From positions 15,869,543 through 15,933,542 of the forward strand of contig NC_059476.1 in assembly GCF_018139145.2 (NCBI RefSeq): DNA of 64,000 nucleotides. The letters run 5' to 3'. Numbering within the stretch: position 1 is the stretch's first letter; every line of letters begins with the position of its first letter. A program made the translations under genes and the position numbers. The stretch is from Gymnogyps californianus. Taxonomy: Eukaryota; Chordata; Aves; Accipitriformes; Cathartidae. This document shows, piece after piece, positions 29,601 through 39,130 of the stretch. The notes beneath the pieces were generated by a model, which was not told the DNA's origin, did no database searches, and worked only from the letters and a program-made list of their open reading frames with translations.

Positions 29601-32600
29601 CTGGTATCATGAGCCAGGATTTCTCCTTACATCCTGCAGCTGCTGGTAGAGGGATGTCCCACTAATCTCAGGGTCTACGGAGCAAGCTTGAATAGTAGTG
29701 TATGTGACGTAGGGAAACGGCTCTGTTGTGCAAACAGGAGTAAGAGCAACCTCCCTTTTGTCTTTGTCATTGCTTTAAATAATTGTCTGCCTTCTGATAA
29801 AACTTGAAAACTGGACAGTGTAAGCAGAACCCTTCACTCTGCATGTCAGTAATAATTTCTCCTCAGTGAGAATGATTCATGCTACTGTTTGCCTGTGGAC
29901 TTTGCAACACGCTGCCTCTCCCTGCTTTGCATTCTGTAGGAAAATGGTGGTCCTTTGGTTGACATCACCAGGTCATTGTGCCAGATTTTAGTATAGGGCT
30001 GTCTGAGAGCATGACCAGGAGAGCTGGAACTTCTGTCTCTTAATCAGGGGAAAAATTATTACAGGCATTGTGTAAGAGTAGCACCACTTATATGTGGTGA
30101 GAACTCCTGCACTTCAAATAGAAAAAAATAACCCTCTGCAATTGTACTATGAAACTTGGTCTCAGAATTAGAGTAAGAAATCGTTAAATATTACAAGAGT
30201 TAGGGAAGGATCTAAAATATGACTTGCAATGCTAATAAAAATAAATGTCAAGATAATGATAATGCTAAGGAGGAATACAGTTACTTTTATGCTTACATTG
30301 AACAAAATCCCTAGTTGACAGATAAATTGTGCTAGAATTTCAGGAATGTTGGCAGTGAATCTTAATGGAAGTCAAGTTTGGCAGCTGTGTGGGCAAGGCA
30401 CAAGACTTACCTGGTCACATCGTTTTCTCCCAGCCATTAGCAGAGGGCACAAGTCAGTGGAAGGGTGATTAAGAAAGGACAGGTTACTAAGTCATCTTTG
30501 TGAGTGGCTTGGTGCTTTGTATGTTTGATTTTAATCCACTGTAAAATGCCAGATGTTGTGTATTGGCCTTTAGTAGAGGCTGCCTCCTGATACAGAATTT
30601 GAAGTTCATCATTCCTCAGTTGCAGGGAAACTTTTTTCCAAAAGATGACTCTGTGATTTCTAGTTTTGCAGCTGCAAACATAAGGACATGTGAAGTAGCT
30701 GAGAAATCAATACCTTTCTTCTGTAGGGAGACTCCATGTATAAAAATGACTTGGGTTTTGGTTTAGGCCAGAAATTTCACCAGTGTAAGAGGACACAGCT
30801 ACATAGGCATCGCTATCATTGTGCCAGTTTCCGTCTGGTAGAAACTGGTCTATCAAGTTTAATCTAATTACTTCAGTATCTTAGCCTCTAGGGCCAAGGT
30901 TCTTAATTGCTACAGACAAGCATGGTATAGAACAAAAGAGAAAAAATGGAGAATTTAGAGCAAGAAAATAGAGGCTACATCATCTTGGGTTAATTTTTAA
31001 ACGAGTGGTTGATTTGCACATGTGTATTCAACCTCCAGTGTGTGCACACATGGGGATCTGATACTGGACTGTTTAGACAACAACATTCTCTCTAGGAGAT
31101 GGGGATTCAGGCTCACCTGCCTTCTGTACATCTTCCAGCTCTGCCAAGACTTCAAGTGAATTAAAGGCTGAGATAATTTCAGACCTCCCTCTACTTCCAG
31201 AAGTTCTCCCAAAGCTATAGGAAGGAGGAGTGGTAGTGTTTTTTTACTGCGTACACTTTGTAGTGAATTTTTTTAGTTCATTCTCAAGCCTTAAGAGTAT
31301 TTCTCTTACATTTGGTCCTTTGACTATTTAAAGAAGTAGAAGTTTGAGAAGGTTATCGAATCTGGGAGGTACCCTTAGCACCAATTCTGCTAGGAGATTC
31401 TGCTCTTACATAGCAGTTATCCCTTTTATACATGAAGGCCCATTCCCCACATGGCTGGGGACATGATCATCTCTTCTAATCCTATTCAGATTCAGGTAAA
31501 ACCTCAAACTGGGACACGAAAATACAGGCCTGAATTAGTGTGATGCAGCCTCCCAGAGCTGCTGGCAATCTCAGGATTGATGGCAAGGAATGGAAACACA
31601 TGGCATGAAAGTTCCTGGCACAAGATTGCTCTTCAAACCTTTCTGCACCAGTTCATTTCTGGCATTGTCCGTCCTGTTTACAGTCCTTGAGAGACTTAAT
31701 GCTCTCTGACCAGCCAGAGTGCCTTTGGCTGACCTTTGCCATGGATTTGCTTGCTCTGACCTTGACTGGTGTGCTGGTACTCATGTGAAAACTATTGGGA
31801 TCTTCACAGATTCCTGAAAGATCAACTTCATGGATCGAAGAATCACCTTGTGCTCCTCGTTGGCCTCAAACGTGTGCATAGACAAATCCTTTCCCAGTTC
31901 TACAGTAACGAAAGAGTTCTGTTCATTCCTCTGTTGTCCAAAGTGAGAGCAGCTTGTCATGGCAGGACAGCTGCAATCATTATCCACCAACCTTGGGCAC
32001 ACATCCACTGGATCTGGATCCTAGGGGACCTCAGGAGTAAAATATGTGGGGACAGTTTATCTCTTTCTTTGTCTGTCTCTGAAGGAAAAGTGACCTGACC
32101 CCTCAGCAGCTGTGCTGCTTCGAGATGTGTCTCCCAGAGAAATTCCACGAACCACCCATATTTCTCACTACTGTGAAGTTCATGTCAGTCTGAACACTAA
32201 TTGAATAAGCATTTAAGAACATTTGTGATTGCTTTCTTTCAGTCATGTGTCAGAGAGCCGCAGCAGATACTGCTATTAAAAGATTCCTGTATGAGCAGAG
32301 CATGTCTCAGCCAGAGGTGGAACACCTCTAGGCAATACATGTCAAAGAATTTCAGCTCTTGTAGGTGAATAATCTTTCTTTATGCATGGTAATTGGGAGT
32401 CATGTCAAAGAGCTGACAAAAGTATGTAAAGCAAATAGACTTACTTCATAACTGTTTCAAGCGTTTCTTAAGTGTTTTTCAAGGTAGTGTGTAAGTATAA
32501 AAATTAATGTATTTTAATTTATTCTCCATGCTAAAAATCCTTCACAAAGCCCAAAACTCTGAGATATTTACAGTTGAGAGAATAATGCATTGCTGGGTCT

Positions 32601-35600
32601 CTTACTGGGATACTGTGTAGTGGTTTTGGTGCCAGAACTTTTTTAAAATATTGGATTATTAGAAACAGTTAGCAGAGAGCCACAGGAATTATTTGAGAGC
32701 AAGAAGAAAATGCATTACAAAATAATAAATATAGAGTGCCCATTTTAGCTTATGCATAAGGTGCCTAGATTACAGAGTAAACATACCTTCAGTGGGAGAA
32801 ACGACAAATAAAAAAGGCTTGTTAATTCTTGTACCTTTCACCACTGTATTGATGTCTTAATTTGTCTGATGGTAGTCTCCAAATCAGAAATAGGCATGTA
32901 GGGGTACAGAAAGGGGCGTGTGCCCTGTGAAGGTGATTTTACCAATTGCAACGAGCTGCCAAAGGGATTGGTAAGTCTTCCTCTCTTAACGTCTTAAAAT
33001 CAAGGCAGGATACTTTTATGAAAAATCAACTTCAGTAAAATAAAGTTATGAGGCTTACTGTGAAGATAACTGGGAGATGTCATGTGTTACTAGAGCAGTA
33101 GATACTAGACACAACTGGTCTTAACATTTTTGGATCTCTGACTCATTTCCCGTGTGATACTGTAACATAACAGGGTCATGTTGAAAAGCATGGACCCGCT
33201 TAACAGCAGGAAAAGGAGTGGTGAATGTACTTTGTTTCTTCTTTGTTGTTTCATCATAATCTTTATTTCCAAGTTTCCATTAACTACAAGCAAAGACCAA
33301 ATGTTTCATTGCAATGATCAGATACTAAAAAATTCTTAGTGCTTCTTTGTACTCTCTTCCAGGCTGTGGGATATTGAGTGTGGGGCATGTTTACGAGTAC
33401 TGGAAGGCCATGAAGAGTTGGTGAGATGCATACGCTTTGATAACAAGAGGATAGTCAGTGGGGCATATGATGGGTGAGGCTGTCAGTGCAGTCAATACCT
33501 TGCATCTTCCTGTCTGTCTCAGTGTCTCACATCCCACTTCGCTGCATCTTCCTTCTAAGTATTAGATTCCTTGTCTGTCATACCAAGAGGACCTTTTCAT
33601 GGCCAGTAAATCAGGACCATGCTACAAAGTATACCTTTTTTTCATCTTTTGAAACAAGTCAGTGTGATTTGATGTGTGTGGTCCAGTTCTTTAGCTTCTA
33701 AGAATATCTGACCGACTTAACCTGAAACCTCTTCTAGCTGAACCACTGGTAAGAACAATCTTTCCTATCTGTGATTATGCCTTCTGGACCATTTGCCGTT
33801 ACAGACAAGGTGTCTGCACTCCCACATGTTTCTGTTAGTTATTATGACCTGCTCTTTATGTATTTTACTTTGTTGACAGCATATTTTTTTCTCCCATTAA
33901 GCTCTATAAGCTTTACAAAGGGGAAATGCAAGAACCAGGTCTCAAGAACAGAAGGATTGCTGTAATTTTCCTTGAACTGGTGTATTAGCAAAGCTGTACT
34001 AACAGTTAATTTTTTTCTGTGAGCACTTGCTCTTTTCTCTTTAACAGAGCCGTGGTGTTTGTCTATTTTTTCACTACTAGAAAAATTAAAGTATGGGATC
34101 TTGTGGCTGCTTTGGACCCCCGTGCTCCAGCAGGGACCCTCTGCTTGCGAACCCTTGTGGTAAGAGCTTTTGGTAGGGATGTTGGAGGGGGCAGAAAAGT
34201 GTGCTTGATCAGGGCTGTCTTGAGCCATGAAAACTCAAGTCAGCTTAGCCACAGTCTGCAGGATCTAGAAATCATTTCTAGGGGTCTGGCTTTTTTGGGT
34301 GTCCAACTTTTTTTTTTAACGTTGCAAGCTATAAAGCATTAAAAGTTAGAACCTGTGGAGTTTTTGCTCACTTTTTAACAGTTTCGTTCTGTGATTTTAA
34401 GTTAATAACTAAATCCATTTTTGAGACTTGTCCTTCTTGGAATCCATGTGCCAGTGGGTTTACTTTAACCTGTGTGTACCTGACAATGTAGTAGTAAGTT
34501 GTCTGAATTGTTGACATGAAATTTCTTAAAGAAAAGTGGTACATTCCAAATTTCAGGAACAAGAACAAAAACACCCTTGGGATTGCTTTTAACTGGCTTT
34601 TGGGTGTTTAAGGAAAAAGCAGGTAAGGACTGGAACAGACAGTGAAATTGCTTCATCCTTAAATAGGTACTACTACTTTCATGCCATCCATTGGTATTTA
34701 GTGCAGGTCTGATGATGGTGTGGTTAAAATGTCATTGTGTGAGTGTTAACAACATTCACAGTCATGCTTAACGGTGGCTCTGATCTTATAATAATGTGGG
34801 AAAGTTGTGAGAAAAATGCCAGTATAGCCAAGGCCATGGGATGGTTCCTATAAGCATTCCTCAATCACATTCACTCCAAAAAACTTGCACTGTTGCTGGG
34901 GATGAAGGAAGATTTCAATCCAGTACCAAATTCTCATTGAAGAAGTAGTACTAAATGTATTTATTTTTTAGCTGAGAAGTGTTTGGGCAGTGTTTAGGTT
35001 AGTATACGTTAGATCTTTTCCTGCTGTGGCATGTGACTGTAGTCTGTGCTCTAAACCAAGATCATACCGAGGCTGTTTGATTCTCTAAAAGTGTGGTTGC
35101 CTCTCACCAGCTGAGCTGTGCTAGCTGACCTTCTGCACACTCATCGACCACCTGAATTGCTGGTGTTGCTGTAGATTTCGCTGAAGTATTTCACTTTGCA
35201 TTTGGTGCAGGCTGTGAGGGTTACTGTGACTCAGCTGACAGGCAGTAGATCATTAAGCCATGCTAGCTCTTTTCCAATCATGTATTTGGACCATAAGCTG
35301 CGGAGTAAGAGTCTGTGAGAGTCTTGGATGCCTGCAGGTACTATGTTGAAAAACGTTCTTGTTAGCCAAATAGAACTGCAAATAGTTTCATGGCTGAAAT
35401 CCAGAAAAACCCTTTGTCATTGGCCACCCAGTTCCAAACTATGGAACAACTCTGTGCCCATGAGCACGTACCCTGAGAGTCTAAGATTTCAGCTTGGTAT
35501 TAGTAGTGTTCCTGCTCCAGCCCGAGACAAATGTGTGCCTAGTAACCTGTAGACTTAATTTAACTGGTGTGATTTCCTCTGCATTTTCCAGCAGTGGACA

Positions 35601-37685
35601 GCCAAAGTGCCCCAGCTAATTATATTATAAATCAGAAGCGGTGGGATGGAAACACTGTAGGAATCTGAACACATGGATACTCATAAATCCCTGTTTGATA
35701 GCGATGGAGGGGGCCAAAAGAGGGGGAGCAGAGGAAGAAGCTGTTGTGATGCTTTTAGGACTTCTCATGTTTATGACAACAGGGCGTCCTTATACCCGCT
35801 TACCCATGGTTTGGTTTTTTTTTTTCTCTTCCCTCGGCCTCCAAAATTAAACCTGGCTGCACAATGAACATCGTCAGTCTCCTGCTGCTCGTGTTCAATT
35901 TTCAAACAGTAGGAGGAAAGTGCACAGATAACAAATGCTCGCTGCATGCCAGGTCCCTTCCAGTTTTGTCTTCCGTTAGCTGGAACGGCGGCCACATGAA
36001 TTTGACAGAAGCTTTCCAGGCACAGAATGAGCACACAGTTCAGCTTTCCTTACGAGCTAAAGAGTCCAGGTCCTTGTGGCCTCAACTTAGGGTGTGCATT
36101 CTGCTTATTGCCACTGTAACAGCGAAGGGCAGATGCTGTGTGGAACTTCGAGGGCAACCTTACTTATCCCACAGTAACTGGGAGAAAAAAGGGAGTTTTG
36201 GAAACAGTTTTTGGAAGTACCTCTCTCTCTTGGTGTCTCTGTGAGTAATCCCTCAGTGGATCTGACTGTTGTGATATTTTTTAGCAAGAACTTCTTTACT
36301 TCACTGCTACAACACAGACTCTGGAAAAACATTTTTTTGGAATAGGTGGGCAGACAGAAACTTATAAGATGTTTTTGAGACAAATTCGAGTTATAGTTAG
36401 AAGATCAGAAAGGTTCCAATGATTAGAACCTTTTTAAAATTTGCCTTAAAAATAGAATCTGACTTTTGTGTGTGTATTTTCAGTTAATTTTAATTTAACG
36501 ATTCAGAGATTCACTTTAAAGCAGCTGTTGCGTTTTGCAAACCAAGCTGTATTTTTGTAGTCATGTGCCGTAAGACAGAGGCTTCCCATTTAGTAGCTAA
36601 CAATTCTCTTTTGTCTAAATGTTTGAGAAACCTGTATTTTCAGTATTAAAGTATTTTAAGACATGTTTTTTTCCTGACCCTAAGCGCCTTACAACATGAG
36701 CACTAAAGAGAAATATGTATTAATGGAAGAGAGAGGGCTCACCCTAGTTGCATGGTTTCTGTTCCCTTCTGACTGAGGAGGCCACTGCTCACTCTTTTGC
36801 GGTAGTGTAAGCACCAAGAAAAAATAGGCAACACAAGAGAAAGCATAGTGGATTTACTCTGGGATATCCAGGATCTTGCCATTACCTCCTGTTAATTACA
36901 GTCTGAACTCTTGCCAAATCGTCATGCCATTTCCACTTAGCCTCAGAGCAGAATGCAAACTGCCTATAAAGAATGGCCTTTCTAGTTCATATTTTTAGAA
37001 CTGCTTAAGAGGAATTATTACTGTGTCACTGGACTTTACAACAGGCTCCTTAGTGTCCTCCAGTGTTAAGCTCTTTCCTTTCAGCAGTGGCAATGGTGCC
37101 AAGTCTTGAATGAAAAGTTCTCATCTCTCCCCCTGTAACCTACTGCATCTGGGAATGCTGTGATTTCAGGAAAGAGTTTCACCATGGAACAAGGAAGACA
37201 GTGCTCCTGTCAGCCTCACCAGACTGAATTGTGTGGTGGAGCTTGGTTTGTTCTGCACAGTGCGTGTCCAATATTGGGATTTAAGGAGTAATGGGATAAC
37301 TGTAAGGTAAACTTCCTGCCGGCCAAGTACTCAGATATGGCAAACCCTTTTCACTGAAAGAGGACATAATTTAGGCTATGAGATGGTGATGCACAGTGTG
37401 TCATGGGGTTTACTGGGAAATGAATGTAACACTAGAATCGGAGCCCAAGTTCATCTTCCCGGCTCCATCCCAGGTGCCAGCAAGTTTGCGAAGTAACATG
37501 CTGTGTCTCCCACTTGCATTTAGGAGCATTCTGGAAGAGTCTTTCGACTTCAGTTTGACGAGTTCCAGATCGTCAGCAGCTCACATGATGACACCATCCT
37601 CATCTGGGATTTTCTGAATGACCCAGCTGCCCAAGCAGAATCCACTCGTTCCCCGTCCAGAACATACACCTACATCTCAAGATAA
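14451..37685 (+). CDS. BTRC: BTRC (beta-TrCP1), F-box/WD40 substrate receptor of SCF ubiquitin ligase; ten C-terminal coding exons, 5' part outside window
   Basis: Ten exons join in frame: 14451-14682, 19343-19529, 23958-24054, 24938-25075, 25547-25665, 28028-28277, 28968-29086, 33363-33473, 34081-34159, 37524-37685 (1494 nt, 497 residues plus TAA). Every junction has GT/AG signals and compatible phases. The product recruits phosphodegron proteins (DSGxxS type, such as beta-catenin and IkB-alpha) to SKP1-CUL1-RBX1 for ubiquitination, in cytosol and nucleus. Domains in order, numbered within this part: dimerisation D-domain about 20-75, F-box about 80-125, linker, seven WD40 repeats from about 190 to the C-terminus, which ends in TYTYISR. 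Residues I recall as phosphodegron contacts are visible: Tyr in KGVYCLQY, Arg in SGLRDN, Arg-Gly in HKRGIA, Arg in ELVRCI, Tyr in GAYDG, Arg in SGRVFR. BTRC is preferred over the paralogue FBXW11 because of [33 protein letters not shown] and NDPAAQAE. About 108 N-terminal residues of the usual 605 are missing here. Confidence 0.97.
14683..19342 (+). other. BTRC intron between D-domain and F-box exons
   Basis: This is AT-rich intron with no gene. It contains a short (GATA)n tract at 15431-15447 and, just before the F-box exon, a T run of about 20 bases at 19312-19331 that forms an extreme polypyrimidine tract. Confidence 0.8.
15431..15447 (+). repeat. (GATA)n short microsatellite
   Basis: About four GATA units in a BTRC intron. 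Confidence 0.9.
19343..19529 (+). CDS. BTRC: BTRC exon b: F-box exon
   Basis: It is preceded by a T tract of about 20 bases and ctctcccccag. The exon begins CT-CGG-GGA (Arg-Gly-Leu-Asp-His) and ends GGA-TG|gtgagg, splitting the Trp codon of RRGW. It encodes the F-box ([20 protein letters not shown] onward through CKEW...LWKKLIERM), which binds SKP1. Reading on through the donor gives a false in-frame TGG-TGA stop. Confidence 0.96.
19530..23957 (+). other. BTRC intron after F-box exon
   Basis: Apart from the ancient LINE at 20525-21860 this holds no recognisable feature. An 89-codon frame at 22268-22537 has no domain or splice support. Confidence 0.7.
20525..21860 (-). mobile_element. Old CR1/L3-type LINE, about 1.3 kb, antisense in BTRC intron
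   Basis: The + strand reads as the reverse complement of the long CR1 3' region known from turtles and crocodilians: gattccccaggcct...aattccactg, gcacttgtccttattgcctt, cagctttggtatcattggtc, attaatgaaaatgctcaata, then gacagactccatgc and ccagccatttgtgtgtccac. It is strongly diverged, with no long frame left, so it is an ancient insertion. Open frames of 80-98 codons at 21112-21496 lie inside it. Confidence 0.75.
23958..24054 (+). CDS. BTRC: BTRC exon c: linker between F-box and propeller
   Basis: The acceptor is tcttccag and the donor is GAG|gtaaga. The exon completes the Trp codon and encodes [32 protein letters not shown]. The helical linker separates the SKP1-binding F-box from the WD40 domain. 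Thr replaces the Asn I recall at the DGNAPP position of the human protein. Confidence 0.95.
24640..24722 (-). mobile_element. Short CR1 fragment
   Basis: The degenerate reverse-complement CR1 tail reads ttgagtcacagagggttaaa, ggttggagatggaaaaaagc, ttttaggtcac. It sits in the short intron between exons c and d, opposite to BTRC. Confidence 0.5.
24938..25075 (+). CDS. BTRC: BTRC exon d: linker end and first WD40 strands
   Basis: The acceptor is ctatcctcaag (an AAG-type 3' site) and the donor is AAG|gtgaga. It encodes 46 codons, [16 protein letters not shown] through [22 protein letters not shown]. Tyr in GVYC and Arg in GLRDN are substrate-contact positions as I recall them from the beta-catenin peptide complex. 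Confidence 0.95.
25547..25665 (+). CDS. BTRC: BTRC exon e: WD40 repeat exon
   Basis: The acceptor is gctatcttag and the donor is GTC-AG|gtgtgt. It encodes [20 protein letters not shown] through [16 protein letters not shown], giving a canonical GH...D...WD-type blade. It ends in phase 2 and joins the GG-TGTGGGAT start of the next exon. Confidence 0.96.
25666..28027 (+). other. BTRC intron, nothing recognised
   Basis: A minus-strand frame of 144 codons at 26973-27407 is the longest here. Its composition is intronic, it has no domain, and there is no sign it is a gene. Confidence 0.7.
28028..28277 (+). CDS. BTRC: BTRC exon f: two WD40 blades
   Basis: The acceptor is aactgcag and the donor is AAG|gtgagg. 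It encodes [20 protein letters not shown], the [20 protein letters not shown] stretch and [28 protein letters not shown] and NNGMM favour BTRC over FBXW11. NAGEM replaces the NTGEM I recall in the human protein. Confidence 0.96.
28968..29086 (+). CDS. BTRC: BTRC exon g: WD40 repeat exon
   Basis: The acceptor is cctgtcacag and the donor is ATC-AG|gtgaga. It encodes [20 protein letters not shown], then [20 protein letters not shown]. The Arg-Gly of HKRGI are substrate-contact positions. The 119-nt length and phase equal those of exon e, as expected of duplicated WD units. Confidence 0.96.
29087..33362 (+). other. BTRC intron between WD40 exons g and h
   Basis: Mostly featureless AT-rich sequence. 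The only recognisable item is an old CR1 tail at about 32930-33150. Confidence 0.75.
32930..33150 (+). mobile_element. Old CR1-family LINE 3' end, sense strand
   Basis: The text tgcaacgagctgccaaaggg, cctctcttaacgtcttaaaa, tcaaggcaggatacttttat, tagacacaactggtcttaac and tttttggatctctgact follows, with many changes, the 3' end of the ancient amniote CR1 seen in turtles (the 'agctgccaaaggag...ctagatgatcacaatggtcc' type). It is highly diverged, so old. Confidence 0.6.
33363..33473 (+). CDS. BTRC: BTRC exon h: WD40 repeat exon
   Basis: The acceptor is ctcttccag and the donor is GAT-GG|gtgagg. It encodes [20 protein letters not shown], then [17 protein letters not shown]. Arg of VRCI and Tyr of GAYDG are degron-binding positions in the family. 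Confidence 0.96.
34081..34159 (+). CDS. BTRC: BTRC exon i: WD40 repeat exon
   Basis: The acceptor is cactactag and the donor is CTT-GTG|gtaaga. The 79-nt exon encodes [20 protein letters not shown], then CLRTLV. The [13 protein letters not shown] form is the BTRC version; FBXW11 has [13 protein letters not shown]. Confidence 0.96.
34160..37523 (+). other. BTRC intron before last coding exon
   Basis: It contains no recognised repeat. A 126-codon frame at 35864-36244 opens with a hydrophobic stretch ([13 protein letters not shown]) but has no splice context or homology that I recognise. Confidence 0.7.
37524..37685 (+). CDS. BTRC: BTRC exon j: last coding exon, closes the propeller
   Basis: The acceptor is gcatttag. 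It encodes [20 protein letters not shown], then [33 protein letters not shown] and TAA (37683-37685). Transcription continues to a donor CACAG|gtaaaa after 37717, so this exon also holds the first 32 nt of 3'UTR. Confidence 0.96.
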   Translation, partial: EHSGRVFRLQFDEFQIVSSSHDDTILIWDFLNDPAAQAESTRSPSRTYTYISR

Positions 37686-38744
37686 ATAACACTACACTGT
37701 ACCTCACACTCGCACAGGTAAAAAAAAATTTAAAAAATAAAATGAGGCTCAAAGGTGACAGTGGATGTAGTGCGAGCATGCTGCTTGAATAACTAGCTGG
37801 GTTTATCAATATTTCTCATCTTGGCTGGACGGTAATTACAGTGTCCTGTAAAAGGACAGGAATGGTTTTGATACCTTAGAATAGGGACTTTATTTTAGGA
37901 TTTGTGGCATGTGGCGCCTGTGAGTTCCCCTGAAGAACTCCTCCTCCTCTGTCCATCATCATCAATAATTAAATCAGCTATCACTGCTGTCCAGAAGGAA
38001 GAAAGGTTTCTGCAGAGCGAGTAGAGCAGCTGCTGCCTAACAAGGGGATGCAGATGGCCTGACCCTGGGCAGTTGTCGCCAGGCAGGAGAGTTTTGCCAA
38101 GAAGCGTCAGCTTTATTCCCTCCCTCTGAAGTGGTGACCATTCTTCTCACTCTGCAGCAGGCTGATTCAAGAGAACAGTTTGGCTAGGGGAGGAGACACT
38201 GAAGCACAAGCCCAGGCAAATTTAATCGAGATGCATCAATGTGCAAAATCATTTACTGATAGGGCCTAGCCCTCGTTCTCTCTAGCATAGCACAGGTGTT
38301 AAGTTGTTCATATCAGAGCCTGGCTGGTTTGCTCGTCACCTTACCCTTTTGTCTTGGCCAGCACAGTGTGGGGAGGACATAATGTTTCATATGTTTGGGT
38401 CAGTTGTAGAGTGGATTTTGATGTATATGAGTGGAGTGGGGTAGCATGATTGCCTACTTTGGTGGGTACATGCACAATTACTGTTAATAGCTTTAGAAAA
38501 ATGGCAGGAAAGCTGACAGGCTTCTGCAAGGGGGTGTCCACAGTGACATTTCCCATGAAAATGCTCTGTCATGGGGCACATCCTGTATCCTGTCTGTTTG
38601 GTAAATGTACAGAGATGCTCTGGAGCTGTCAGATCAGCCGTCTTGATTTTCTCAAACACTCTGGTCAATCAGATGTTCTTTTAAATCATTAAAAGGTTTA
38701 ATACGAATGGGGTTTGTTTGGTTTGTTCTGTTTTTTGTTCCCAG

Positions 38745-39130
38745 GACTCATTTAAGCTGCAGTATTTAAATTATCTGCCAATGCCAGGACAAAAGAACTA
38801 TCCACGTAACCAATACTTGCTGAAGAGAGAGGCTCTCAGACTTGTTTCTGGAACAAAGTTGGCATGCGGTTGATCTCAGACAGGGTCTACTCAGCGCGGC
38901 TGACTGCTAAAGTGCTGCTATATCAGAAGATGACTTTTATCTTTCATGAACAGTTAACATTTTTAAACCTTCCCATCCCTTTCCTCCCTCATCCCCCTCT
39001 TCCTGTTCACTCCTCTTCCCTTTACCCTGTTTGGTTCCCCTCCAAACCCAGTCACAGATGTCCTATGAATATATTTAAGATGTTGCCAGAATGTGTTGCT
39101 TTGCTGTTAAGCAGAAGACTTATAGCATAG
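38745..39130 (+). other. BTRC: BTRC 3'UTR terminal exon (start firm, end unknown)
   Basis: The acceptor is tttttgttcccag|GACTCATTTAAG. Downstream text matches my memory of the mammalian BTRC 3'UTR in pattern: a CAGTATTTAA-ATTATCTGCCAATGCCAGGA stretch, a GTCTACTCAGC...CTGACTGCT segment, TCAGAAGATG, then a pyrimidine-rich C/T run and a TATATTTAAGATGTTGCCAGAATG-like block. The recognisable part ends near 39.1 kb. The UTR probably runs on for some kilobases. The first AATAAA I see after this point is at 43657-43662, which would give about 4.9 kb; that end is only a guess. Confidence 0.75.

Noticed and set aside
35864..36244. 126-codon frame with a signal-peptide-like start inside a BTRC intron
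   Set aside because: No promoter, splice or homology support; a single hydrophobic start is common by chance.
14451..37685. Assignment to FBXW11 (beta-TrCP2) instead of BTRC
   Set aside because: Paralogue-specific stretches ([54 protein letters not shown]) all follow BTRC.
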